A stretch of 32,826 nt of DNA from Acidimicrobiaceae bacterium (GTDB lineage Bacteria > Actinomycetota > Acidimicrobiia > Acidimicrobiales > RAAP-2), in the NCBI GenBank assembly GCA_947372925.1, contig CANBVQ010000012.1, positions 1 through 32,826 of the forward strand, in the 5' to 3' direction. The notes beneath the pieces are model-generated. The model did no database searches and was not told where the DNA came from. It saw only the letters and a list, made by a program, of their open reading frames with translations. Shown one piece after another: positions 7,090 to 14,811 of this stretch. Position 1 is the stretch's first letter; each line of letters opens with the position of its first letter. A program made the position numbers and the translations under genes.

Positions 7090-8103
7090 ATGAAGAAGCT
7101 CCGAGTACTTGTAGTTCTTGCCCTGATTGGCCTCGGAGTATTCGTGACGAAGCGGAACACCAGTTGGTGGCCGGGGGGGTCGAGTACGACCTCATCTGAA
7201 ATCACGACTACCACGACCCCGGTGATCGCCCCGCTCAGCGGAACGGTGGACCCGACGGGGCTATCGGCAACTCGTCCCGCTCTCACAATCAAGGTGGAGA
7301 ACACCCCCGATGCCCGTCCCCAGTGGGGCATCGATAAGGCCGATGTCGTCTACGAAGAGATCGTTGAAGGTGGCATCACCAGGTTGGCGGCAGTGTTTCA
7401 GTCCAATGTGCCCGGTCGAGTCGGTCCCGTTCGATCAGTTCGTCGCACCGACCAAGCGATTGTCTGGCCCATTGGCGGGCTCTTTGCCTTCTCCGGTGGC
7501 GCACCGTATGCGGTGCAGAGCATCCAGACGGCCCCAGTGCAGATCTACAGCGAGACCGGTGCCCGTGAGGGTATGTTCCGGGACCACTCGCGCTACGCCC
7601 CACACAACCTCTACGCCGTACCCGCGAAGCTTTGGCTCCACCAGGCCACCCCAACTCCACCACCAGCTCTCTTTCGCTACCGAGCCCCTGGTGACAAGAC
7701 GGGTGGGAAGAAGTCGGGCGGCTTCCTAATGGGCTTTCGATCGGGCTACGCCACGTCATTTCGTTGGAACGCCACTACGAAGTCATGGGATCGCACCATT
7801 TTTGCGGCTCCCGACATCACCGCGACGAAAGCCCGCGTCTCCCCGAAGAATGTTGTGGTGATGTGGATTACCTACAAGGGTGGCGTTGGCGCCATGGGCG
7901 CGGAAGGAATCATGGTGGGCCATGGCCGCTCAATGGTGATGACCAACGGTCGCACTATTTCGGGAACGTGGACTCGATCATCTAAGAAGTCCAGGGTGAT
8001 TTATCGCACTAGCCAGGGTGAAGAGATCAAAATGACACCCGGACAGACGTGGGTGGAGTTAGCGGCCACGAGTGATCCAGTGACGCTGTTCCCCGCCAAC
8101 TAG
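7090..8103 (+). CDS. DUF3048 domain protein (YerB-like), exported
   Basis: A 337-residue protein with a short Lys-rich start and one hydrophobic segment (residues 4-20), then a Ser/Thr-rich linker, then the DUF3048 region. Recognisable parts are ALTIKVENTPDARPQWGIDKADVVYEE near residues 64-90, GGITRLAAVFQS, GRVGPVRSVRRTD and the C-terminal GQTWVEL. The segment resembles a signal peptide or membrane anchor; there is no lipobox Cys, unlike Bacillus YerB. Family function is not established. Its stop overlaps the stop of the convergent SRPBCC gene (shared CTAG). Confidence 0.88.
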   Translation: MKKLRVLVVLALIGLGVFVTKRNTSWWPGGSSTTSSEITTTTTPVIAPLSGTVDPTGLSATRPALTIKVENTPDARPQWGIDKADVVYEEIVEGGITRLAAVFQSNVPGRVGPVRSVRRTDQAIVWPIGGLFAFSGGAPYAVQSIQTAPVQIYSETGAREGMFRDHSRYAPHNLYAVPAKLWLHQATPTPPPALFRYRAPGDKTGGKKSGGFLMGFRSGYATSFRWNATTKSWDRTIFAAPDITATKARVSPKNVVVMWITYKGGVGAMGAEGIMVGHGRSMVMTNGRTISGTWTRSSKKSRVIYRTSQGEEIKMTPGQTWVELAATSDPVTLFPAN

Positions 8104-8537
8104 GCAGTCTCCACAATCGCCGCGAGGCGCTTCAAGGTCTGCTCCATCGAAGCTTGGTTCTTTGCGGGCCAGCCCAAGGGAATAATAAAGAGACCCCAAG
8201 GCTTGCGATAATCAAACGACTCTCGCACCAAGGTGCCATCGGCCACTTCATCGAGTTGGTAACGCCAGATGAATTTGGCGACGTGGTGCCAGGCAATGAC
8301 ATGATTCTCTTCGAACTCCACCACGTGGTTATTCGTAAGGTACGAAGCTTTCATCTTCATATCCATCGCGAATGTCGCCCCGAGGAAGAGACGTTCCGGA
8401 GTTCCGGCCTTGGGCTTCACGACCGTGCCCGATCCGTCAATTTCATGGTGACGGTAGGGGTTGGCGATGATGTCAAAGATTTTTGATGCCGGTGCGTGGA
8501 TCACGCGCTCGGCGGAAACGATACGAGAGTTGCTCAT
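8100..8537 (-). CDS. SRPBCC (START-like) family protein
   Basis: A 145-residue protein of the polyketide-cyclase/START-like superfamily, which binds hydrophobic ligands in a helix-grip cavity. It begins with SAERVIHAPASKIFDIIANP, the typical first strand and helix, and later has HHVAKFIWRYQLDEVADGTLVRESFDYR, a standard strand pair. It ends with ASMEQTLKRLAAIVE, the long C-terminal helix. It is convergent with the DUF3048 gene, with overlapping stops, and divergent from the alpha/beta hydrolase 44 bases away. The ligand is unknown. Confidence 0.88.
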   Translation of the reverse strand: MSNSRIVSAERVIHAPASKIFDIIANPYRHHEIDGSGTVVKPKAGTPERLFLGATFAMDMKMKASYLTNNHVVEFEENHVIAWHHVAKFIWRYQLDEVADGTLVRESFDYRKPWGLFIIPLGWPAKNQASMEQTLKRLAAIVETA

Positions 8538-8581
8538 GCGCCCACCCTACGTGACGAACGTGCGGTGACTACGCTCAACAC

Positions 8582-9292
8582 ATGGAGCAGAGCATTGTTG
8601 AACGCACCGGGGCACTCTCGGTGGCCGGCCGACACGTGCCGTGGGCCGCGTGGCTACCCGCTGGTCCACCGCCAGACACTCTGGTGTTGATTGGTCACGG
8701 AGCCAGCGGCGATAAGCACGAGGGATACGTCGTGGCGCTCGGAAGGTCGCTCGCTGCACGTGGGGCTGCCTGCGTGGCTATTGATGGCCCGATTCACGGA
8801 GAACGCCGAGAGCGGGGTGCAACGACAATGCCGTTCTTCGATTTTGCAGCCCGTTGGTCCAGCGATTCCGATCTGACGGACAGCATGATTGAGGATTGGC
8901 GTACGGTTCTTGACCACTTTTTGAGTGATGGGTCAGTCAACCCCAAGGCCGCAGTTGGATATTGGGGGCTTTCCATGGGCACCATCCTGGGCCTCCCCCT
9001 GGTGGCGGCGGAACCGCGAATCTCCGCCTGTGTCCTTGGCCTTATGGGTAATACCGGCCCCACCAGAGATCGAATCGCCTCCGATGCGCGAACGCTACAA
9101 ATCCCCACAATGTTCCTCGTTCAGTGGAATGACCAACTGTTCCATCGGCGCGACGCCTTTGAATTATTCGATCTCATAAGCTCGTCGGACAAGACGCTCA
9201 TTGCGACTCCGGGCAACCACGGCGACGTCACCCCCGAAACCTTTCGTCGCTCCGCCGAGTTTCTTCTGAATCGTTTGGCAAAGAGTAAGTAG
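8582..9292 (+). CDS. alpha/beta hydrolase (dienelactone-hydrolase-like)
   Basis: A 236-residue serine hydrolase. The nucleophile elbow is GLSMG with Ser131. LVLIGHGASGDKHEGY at 35-50 supplies the oxyanion-hole region. Likely remaining triad members are Asp184 (VQWNDQLF) and His213 (TPGNHGD). DGPIHGERRERG at 68-79 is reminiscent of acyl-peptide or acetyl-esterase-like members. No signal peptide is seen, so it is probably cytosolic. It precedes pheA by 9 bases on the same strand and could be co-transcribed; no functional link is evident. Confidence 0.88.
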   Translation: MEQSIVERTGALSVAGRHVPWAAWLPAGPPPDTLVLIGHGASGDKHEGYVVALGRSLAARGAACVAIDGPIHGERRERGATTMPFFDFAARWSSDSDLTDSMIEDWRTVLDHFLSDGSVNPKAAVGYWGLSMGTILGLPLVAAEPRISACVLGLMGNTGPTRDRIASDARTLQIPTMFLVQWNDQLFHRRDAFELFDLISSSDKTLIATPGNHGDVTPETFRRSAEFLLNRLAKSK

Positions 9293-9301
9293 AATTTGAC
9301 A

Positions 9302-10225
9302 ATGAGTACGCCCCGCGTTGGATTCCTCGGCCCCGTGGGTACGTTTACGCACGAAGCACTCCGAACCCAAGCCGATCTGGTTGCGGGGACCATCGTGGAG
9401 TATCCAACCATTGGCGACGCACTGGCGGCCGTGACAACTGGTGAAGTCGATGTGGCCGTCGTACCGCTCGAAAATGCGATTGAGGGAACCGTTTCGGCCA
9501 CCGTCGACGGACTCATTTTCGAAAATAGCCTCTTGATCGAGCGCGAAATAGTGCTACCGATTCAGCTCCACTTAATGACCACACCCGGTGTGGCATTGGA
9601 AGCCATCACGGAAGTGTGGAGCTATTCGCACGCCTTGGCCCAGTGCCGATCCTTTCTCCAGCAGTCACTGCCGGGTATCCCTACCAAGATCAGTGCATCC
9701 ACAGCTGACGCCGCCCGCATCGTGGCGGACGCCGGTGGTTCGATTGCGGCGGTCGCACCCGCAATCGCTGCGGAGATTTACGGTCTTGAAATTGTCGCGA
9801 CTGATATTGAAGATCACGACGGCAATGCCACTCGGTTCGTCGTTGTCGGCCGTGAAACGATCCCGGCCCCCACGGGCCACGACCGCACCACCATTGTCTG
9901 TTTTCAAGATGCCGACCGCCCCGGTTCCCTCTACGGCATCCTGGGACGATTCGCGGCACGCGACATCAACTTGACCAAACTGGAGAGCCGTCCGACGAAG
10001 CGTGGGCTCGGCGACTACTGCTTTGTCGTTGAGTTCGAAGGTCACATCGCGCAAGACGTCATCGCCGACTGTTTGACCGACCTGCAGACCCATCTCACGC
10101 GAGTGAAGTTTCTGGGCTCCTACCCAGTGACGGGTGAAGAGGCGGCCAGTCGCCGTGAAGACGTCTCAGTCGCCCGAGCCGCATCCGACGAATGGATGAC
10201 GGAGCTTCGCCGCAATATCCGCTGA
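9302..10225 (+). CDS. pheA: prephenate dehydratase
   Basis: Converts prephenate to phenylpyruvate in phenylalanine synthesis. The 307-residue protein starts RVGFLGPVGTFTHEAL, with the PDT catalytic domain to about residue 185. Diagnostic text is VAVVPLENAIEGTV at 52-64 and the catalytic NATRF at 175-179. An ACT domain follows (FQDADRPGSLYGILGRFAAR) with the phenylalanine-binding ESRP motif at 228-231, so feedback inhibition by Phe is likely. ATG 9302 is preferred to the TTG two codons upstream. It abuts the convergent TauE/SafE gene with no gap between the stops. Confidence 0.95.
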   Translation: MSTPRVGFLGPVGTFTHEALRTQADLVAGTIVEYPTIGDALAAVTTGEVDVAVVPLENAIEGTVSATVDGLIFENSLLIEREIVLPIQLHLMTTPGVALEAITEVWSYSHALAQCRSFLQQSLPGIPTKISASTADAARIVADAGGSIAAVAPAIAAEIYGLEIVATDIEDHDGNATRFVVVGRETIPAPTGHDRTTIVCFQDADRPGSLYGILGRFAARDINLTKLESRPTKRGLGDYCFVVEFEGHIAQDVIADCLTDLQTHLTRVKFLGSYPVTGEEAASRREDVSVARAASDEWMTELRRNIR

Positions 10226-10990
10226 CTAGCTAAAGCAGGCCCTCACGAGTGAGGTCAGGCCACCAAGTAACAGCAAGATGTTGACCATCAATCCGAAATG
10301 ATGCTGATTGATTTTGACGCTCTGTCGAACGCCCAGTGCCGTGCCGGCGGCAGCGGCCAGCAGCGTCGAGGCAAAGAGTTCGACGTCCACGACGCGAATG
10401 GCGTTTCCGCCCAGCAGCATGACCAGGCCCACCGCATTCGAGACGGAGAAGATCATCGAGATGGTCGCGCGGAACTGCTCGGGAGTCAGTTGTCGACCCT
10501 GGAGATAGATCACCAGAGGTGGGCCGTTGGTGGCGAGCGAGGTGTTGAGTACACCGCTCACCGCCCCCACCAGGCCCCCGAGGAGGTTCGAGTCCGCCCA
10601 TGGGCGTCGGAGCCGGCTGGCCATGACGAGAGACCACAGGGCCGCTGCGGTGGTGCTGACGCCGAGCACCAGTCGCAACATTGAGGCACTACCGGATTGG
10701 AGCAGCCAGACTCCCAGTGGCATGGCGAGTACGGCACCGATACTGAGGCGTTGGGCCTCGACCCAGACGATGTGCTCTCGCTGCGTTCGAGTCAGAATGA
10801 GCGAAATGACGCAGGTGGTAAGAAAGACGGAGACGACGACATCACGGGGTGTGACAATCATCGCGCCGATGGGAACGGCGAAGAGGGCAAAACCAAAGCC
10901 GGCTGCCGATTGAAAAAATCCCGCCACAAAAATGATCACCATGAGTATGGCCAGCCACCAGAGCTGATGATGGAGGAGAACATTGCGCAT
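10226..10990 (-). CDS. TauE/SafE family membrane permease
   Basis: A 254-residue integral membrane protein with about seven or eight hydrophobic segments. The N-terminal half has VAGFFQSAAGFGFALFAVPI, the glycine-rich repeat of TauE/SafE proteins. The C-terminal half repeats the design with LVGAVSGVLNTSLATNGPPLVIYL. Family members are thought to export sulfite, sulfonates or other small organic anions. The substrate here is unknown. It belongs to a different subgroup from the TauE/SafE protein at 25674-26441. It lies between pheA (convergent) and the terminator of the tRNA-Ser/typA unit. Confidence 0.9.
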   Translation of the reverse strand: MRNVLLHHQLWWLAILMVIIFVAGFFQSAAGFGFALFAVPIGAMIVTPRDVVVSVFLTTCVISLILTRTQREHIVWVEAQRLSIGAVLAMPLGVWLLQSGSASMLRLVLGVSTTAAALWSLVMASRLRRPWADSNLLGGLVGAVSGVLNTSLATNGPPLVIYLQGRQLTPEQFRATISMIFSVSNAVGLVMLLGGNAIRVVDVELFASTLLAAAAGTALGVRQSVKINQHHFGLMVNILLLLGGLTSLVRACFS

Positions 10991-11015
10991 CGGTGAATGC
11001 TATGAGGTGAAAGCG

Positions 11016-11050
11016 AAAATCCCGAGCCTCTCGCGAGACTCGGGATTTTT
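11016..11050 (-). terminator. intrinsic terminator after tRNA-Ser(UGA), probably bidirectional
   Basis: An 11-base perfect inverted repeat (AAAATCCCGAG at 11016-11026 with CTCGGGATTTT at 11039-11049) encloses a loop that itself holds the palindrome TCTCGCGAGA. On the minus strand the stem ends in a T run just downstream of the tRNA-Ser 3' end. The AT flanks on both sides let it also act on the + strand. Confidence 0.88.
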
Positions 11051-11055
11051 CAGTG

Positions 11056-11140
11056 CGGAGGGAGTGGGATTTGAACCCACGGTGAGTTGCCCCACGTCGG
11101 TTTTCAAGACCGGTGCATTCGTCCGCTCTGCCATCCCTCC
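11056..11140 (-). tRNA. tRNA-Ser (anticodon UGA)
   Basis: A class II tRNA of 85 bases on the minus strand. The acceptor stem GGAGGGA pairs with TCCCTCC. The anticodon loop CTTGAAA gives UGA. A five-pair variable arm (GTGGG, loop GCAA, CTCAC) and the T arm GTGGG-TTCAAAT-CCCAC identify a serine tRNA. The outermost anticodon-stem pair (27:43) is a C-A mismatch. CCA is not encoded. It begins 31 bases after the typA stop and may share its transcript. Confidence 0.95.
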
Positions 11141-11171
11141 GCCACTAATTCTAGTGCGGAGAGCAGACCGA

Positions 11172-12998
11172 CTAATTCGTCTTGCCCTGCTTCGTCTTAC
11201 GATGGCGGCTGGCCTGATCCAAAACGACCTTGCGGAGTCGGATCGACTTAGGGGTCACCTCAACGGCTTCGTCGTCGGCGATGAACTCCAAGGCCTGCTC
11301 GAGGCTCATAATCGTCGGTGGCGTCATGCGCTCGGTGTTGTCTGAACCAGATGCCCGCATGTTCGTGAGCTTCTTTTCCTTGGTGGGGTTCACGTTCATT
11401 TCATCCGAACGAGTGTTCTCACCAATAATCATGCCCTCGTAGACGTCAACGGCAGTGTCGACGAACAGCGTGCCACGAGGCTCGAGGTCAATCAAGGAGT
11501 GCATGGTGGTAACACCACGACGGTCGGCGACCAAGACACCACGGGTACGGTGTCGGATTTCTCCGAACCAGGGGGCGTAGCCGTCAAAGATGTGGTGCAT
11601 CATGCCGGCGCCACGGGTTTCGGTCATGAAGTCGGTACGCATACCCACGAGACCTCGCGACGGGATGCGCCATTCCATGCGGACCCATCCGGTGCCGTGG
11701 TTGACGAGATCGAGCATGCTGCCCTTACGGGTGCTGAGCAGGGTGGTGATGTTGCCAACAAACTCGTCGGGCGTGTCAATGGTGACGCGCTCCATTGGTT
11801 CGTTGAGCTTTCCATCGATTTCGCGAGTAACGACCTGAGGCTTACCAACGGTGAGCTCAAAGCCTTCGCGGCGCATCTGCTCAATCAAGACGGCCAACTG
11901 GAGTTCTCCACGGCCCTGAACTTCCCAAGCGTCGGGACGCTCAGTGTTGACAACCTTGATGGATACGTTGCCGATGAGTTCCTTGTCGAGGCGGTCCTTG
12001 ACCATGCGGGCCGTCAGCAGCTTGCCTTCAGTTCCAGCGAGAGGTGAAGTGTTAATACCCAAGGTCATCGACAAGCTGGGCTCGTCAACAGTGATGGGAG
12101 GCAGAGCGATGGGGTTGTCGGGGTCGGCCAACGTTTCACCAATGGTGATGTCTTCGAAACCGGCGATCGCCACGATGTTGCCGGGACCGGCACTCGCGGC
12201 GGGGGTGCGCTCGAGTGCTTCAGTAATGAAGAGCTCGGTGATCTTGGCGTACTGAATGGTTCCGTCGAGACGGCACCAGGCCACCCGTGCACCGCGCTCC
12301 AAGGTTCCATTGATGACGCGACAGAGCGCCAAACGACCGAGGTAGGGCGAGGCGTCCAGGTTGCAGACCAGCGCCTGAAGGCCGTGACCCTCTTCGTACT
12401 CCGGGGCCGGCATGTGCTCAATGATCGTGTTGAACAGCGGCATGAGGTCACCGGAAGTGTCCTCGGCAGACAAGCTGGCCCAGCCCTGGCGCGCACTCGC
12501 GTACAGGACGGGGAACATGATCTGCTCTTCGTCCGCATCGAGGTCCAAGAACAGCTCTTCTACTTCGCTAACCACCTCAGCCACGCGGGCGTCGGGGCGG
12601 TCAACCTTGTTAATCAGGAGAATTACGGGCAGACGCTTTTCGAGGGTCTTGCGCAGAACGAAACGAGTCTGAGGCAAAGGGCCTTCGGCGGCGTCAACGA
12701 GGAGCACCACGCCATCGACCATCGAAAGTCCGCGCTCAACTTCGCCACCGAAGTCGGCGTGTCCGGGGGTGTCGATGATGTTGATGATCATGTCGTTGAA
12801 TCGGACGGCCGTGTTCTTGGCCAGGATGGTGATTCCCTTTTCCTTTTCAAGGTCACCGGAGTCCATGACGCGCTCGGTTGCCTCTTGGTGGTCGCCGAAG
12901 GAGCCAGTCTGACGGAGCATGGCGTCTACCAGCGTCGTCTTTCCGTGGTCAACGTGGGCAATGATGGCAATGTTTCGAAGATTATTTTGGCGTTGCAT
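11172..12998 (-). CDS. typA: translational GTPase TypA/BipA
   Basis: A ribosome-associated GTPase of the elongation-factor family, involved in ribosome assembly and stress or cold adaptation. The 608-residue length is standard. The G1 loop is AHVDHGKTT at 14-22, G3 is DTPGHADFGGEVER, and G4 is INKVDRPDAR. Later come domain II, an EF-G-like domain (VEPSLSMTLGINTSPLAG region) and the TypA-specific C-terminal domain with RGVTTMHSLIDLEPRG. It lies 38 bases after the stop of the upstream unrecognised gene and 31 bases before tRNA-Ser. No clear Shine-Dalgarno sequence precedes the ATG. Confidence 0.97.
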   Translation of the reverse strand: MQRQNNLRNIAIIAHVDHGKTTLVDAMLRQTGSFGDHQEATERVMDSGDLEKEKGITILAKNTAVRFNDMIINIIDTPGHADFGGEVERGLSMVDGVVLLVDAAEGPLPQTRFVLRKTLEKRLPVILLINKVDRPDARVAEVVSEVEELFLDLDADEEQIMFPVLYASARQGWASLSAEDTSGDLMPLFNTIIEHMPAPEYEEGHGLQALVCNLDASPYLGRLALCRVINGTLERGARVAWCRLDGTIQYAKITELFITEALERTPAASAGPGNIVAIAGFEDITIGETLADPDNPIALPPITVDEPSLSMTLGINTSPLAGTEGKLLTARMVKDRLDKELIGNVSIKVVNTERPDAWEVQGRGELQLAVLIEQMRREGFELTVGKPQVVTREIDGKLNEPMERVTIDTPDEFVGNITTLLSTRKGSMLDLVNHGTGWVRMEWRIPSRGLVGMRTDFMTETRGAGMMHHIFDGYAPWFGEIRHRTRGVLVADRRGVTTMHSLIDLEPRGTLFVDTAVDVYEGMIIGENTRSDEMNVNPTKEKKLTNMRASGSDNTERMTPPTIMSLEQALEFIADDEAVEVTPKSIRLRKVVLDQASRHRKTKQGKTN

Positions 12999-13036
12999 AA
13001 CTGGAACACGCTAGTGGCGATTTAAAACTACGAAAG

Positions 13037-13843
13037 TTATGCCGCAATTCGCACGTATTGGCGATGTTCGACAATGGCGGAGCGAACGAGGTCTCTCGCC
13101 CCTGAACGGAGCGTTTCCATAGTCCCGTCAAGGGCCAGTGCGACTCCCGCCTCGGGCCAGATGCCAATAATCCGCTGCGCCACTCGGCCCAGGGGGTCCG
13201 CCAGGGCATCGACAGCCAGGTCGGCCCGGAGCCCGGAACCGGCCGTTCGTCCCGGAAGACCTGAGCGGAACCGCACCACGATGCGGCTTGCTTCGGTCGT
13301 AATGAGGGCGTCACGCCGTCCGCGGAGAGTCGTTCGCGCCCCGGCCACGTCGTAGTAGGCATCGACGGAGGCCATGGCAATCTCGGGACCCAGACGGCCC
13401 ATGATCTGATGCATTTGCGTAGCCCAGGTGGTGGCCTCCGCGACGACGATACCCACGATGGGATTATCGAGGTTGGCGATCCACTGGCCCAGCGAGCCCG
13501 TGCGGGCGTGACCCCGCGCCGCGCGATCAAGTTGGTCGGCGAGAGCTTCGTAGACCGCGTCACTGTACGAAAGGTGAGGGGAGTGTTCGACGTAGCGAAG
13601 CGCGGCATTCCCAAGAACGCGTCGAGCAGTAATGGGGGACCACGCAAAATCGTTGGATTGGGCACCCGCCTTCTCAACCATCCAGGCGTCGAGTCGGCGG
13701 TGATGATTTGTCGGTATGGAGCGGAAGCGAGCGGCCAAGGCATCGCGCTGGTCGCTAGTGATTGCGACTGGCGCTACGCCTTCGATGGTGCGTAGTTCGT
13801 CGAGAGATGTATTGGTGAGGTCGCGTTGCGTGACGCCGATCAT
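13037..13843 (-). CDS. unrecognised protein, possible inactive PD-(D/E)XK-like domain
   Basis: A 268-residue soluble protein I cannot place. Visible segments are WSPITARRVLGNAALRYVE at about 68-86, a predicted helical stretch, then LRGRRDALITTEASRIVVRF at 173-192, and RVAQRIIGIWPEAGVALALDG at 220-240. The order G-x-x-D-(hydrophobic)-strand after a helical N-terminal half recalls RecB-like PD-(D/E)XK nucleases, but no D/E-x-K pair is seen. That reading is inference. It overlaps the upstream partner gene by 4 bases (ATGA type), so the two products are probably made together, and it leads into typA. No signal peptide or membrane segment is seen. Confidence 0.72.
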   Translation of the reverse strand: MIGVTQRDLTNTSLDELRTIEGVAPVAITSDQRDALAARFRSIPTNHHRRLDAWMVEKAGAQSNDFAWSPITARRVLGNAALRYVEHSPHLSYSDAVYEALADQLDRAARGHARTGSLGQWIANLDNPIVGIVVAEATTWATQMHQIMGRLGPEIAMASVDAYYDVAGARTTLRGRRDALITTEASRIVVRFRSGLPGRTAGSGLRADLAVDALADPLGRVAQRIIGIWPEAGVALALDGTMETLRSGARDLVRSAIVEHRQYVRIAA

Positions 13844-14631
13844 CGTCCGGCCACCATGACATCGAGCGTCGACAGGATTTCATTGACACCGCGGTGAATA
13901 AGGTCGTTATCAACATTGAAGCGCCACAGCTGCCCCGTGGCGGTCGAGAGCGTGGCGACAAACCGGGGAGCGAGACCCGACTTCAAGGTTTCGACGACGG
14001 CGTGAAAGCGTAGAGCCCGTTCCATGGATGCATCCAACGTGGAAGTAGTGATGTCAATCAGGGCAACGCCCGAACCGACACCGTTAGCACTGCCGATGAC
14101 GAGGTCAATGTGGTCGCGCAACAGCACACCGCCACCACCCAATCGGATGGCGCTTCGTACTGCCGTGCGGGGCAACCATGCCGAAGGTGGCGTACCTAGG
14201 CGTTGCTGGAGCACTACGCCGTGGGCCACAACGTCAGTCGCGAGGCGTGCCCGTTCGTCATCATCCAGACCCGCGAAAACCTCCACGAGCTCGCTGGCCC
14301 CTTCACTTGCGCGCCACGCCGCGACGGCATCCGTGAAGAGATCGTTAATCGGAAACCCGATGGCGATCAAGCGCATGAGTTGCGTAATCAGCGCGCCGCG
14401 CATACGACCGAAGGGGGTGTAGGAGTTCGTAACCACGTCACGACGAAAGGAACTGGGGCGAATGACGTAAGGGGTAGTGGGTTGTGCTTCACCGAGAAGT
14501 GAGTAGATGCCGTCGGCCAGGGTGGCACGAATACCGGCACTGTCGAGGGTGACGTCGGTCGAGGCGGTCCGTCGCGCGTCACGCAGAGAGTCAATGAGGG
14601 TCACGATTGGAGGGGTTGCCGTCGTTGTCAT
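13840..14631 (-). CDS. unrecognised protein, RecB-like PD-(D/E)XK layout lacking the catalytic Lys
   Basis: A 263-residue soluble protein. Residues 58-85 (IRPSSFRRD..., then GRMRGALITQLM) resemble the N-terminal signature of RecB/Cas4-like nucleases (SPS...G.xxH). Residues 171-196 read RDHIDLVIG, a Gly-rich turn, then ALIDITTST. This matches the G-x-ID...DYK layout, with Asp176 and Asp193 in the acidic positions and Thr where the catalytic Lys should be. A later TGQLWRFNV could be the following strand. If the reading is right, it is an inactivated nuclease fold. The family reading is inference. It is the first gene of a minus-strand unit with its 4-base-overlapping partner and typA. Confidence 0.72.
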   Translation of the reverse strand: MTTTATPPIVTLIDSLRDARRTASTDVTLDSAGIRATLADGIYSLLGEAQPTTPYVIRPSSFRRDVVTNSYTPFGRMRGALITQLMRLIAIGFPINDLFTDAVAAWRASEGASELVEVFAGLDDDERARLATDVVAHGVVLQQRLGTPPSAWLPRTAVRSAIRLGGGGVLLRDHIDLVIGSANGVGSGVALIDITTSTLDASMERALRFHAVVETLKSGLAPRFVATLSTATGQLWRFNVDNDLIHRGVNEILSTLDVMVAGR

Positions 14632-14670
14632 GTCTCTACTCTGCTTCGGGCCTATGACACGCCTAAAGTG

Positions 14671-14811
14671 ATGCCCATGCTCTTGTTCTGGGTGGTTTTT
14701 GGCTTATTTATTGCGGCAACGCTCGTTTGGGCCGTCCTGACGGTTCGTTGGGCCGTCCGTCGAAATCGGGAATTAAAAATGTCACAGGGTGATGCTCAAC
14801 TGTCGGAATGA
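14671..14811 (+). CDS. 46-residue single-pass membrane protein coupled to lhr
   Basis: A small ORF with one strong hydrophobic segment (residues 3-26, MLLFWVVFGLFIAATLVW) followed by a basic stretch (RWAVRRNREL) and a short polar tail. This is the layout of a single-pass membrane protein with its basic end in the cytoplasm. Its TGA overlaps the ATG of the Lhr helicase gene (ATGA), so its translation would drive lhr initiation. A second in-frame ATG lies at 14677. I recognise no family. Confidence comes from the coupling and the transmembrane pattern. Confidence 0.6.
   Translation: MPMLLFWVVFGLFIAATLVWAVLTVRWAVRRNRELKMSQGDAQLSE

Noticed and set aside
12384-13025. 213-codon open frame antisense to typA
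   Set aside because: A shadow of typA's codon pattern; the product has no recognisable domain and typA is certain.
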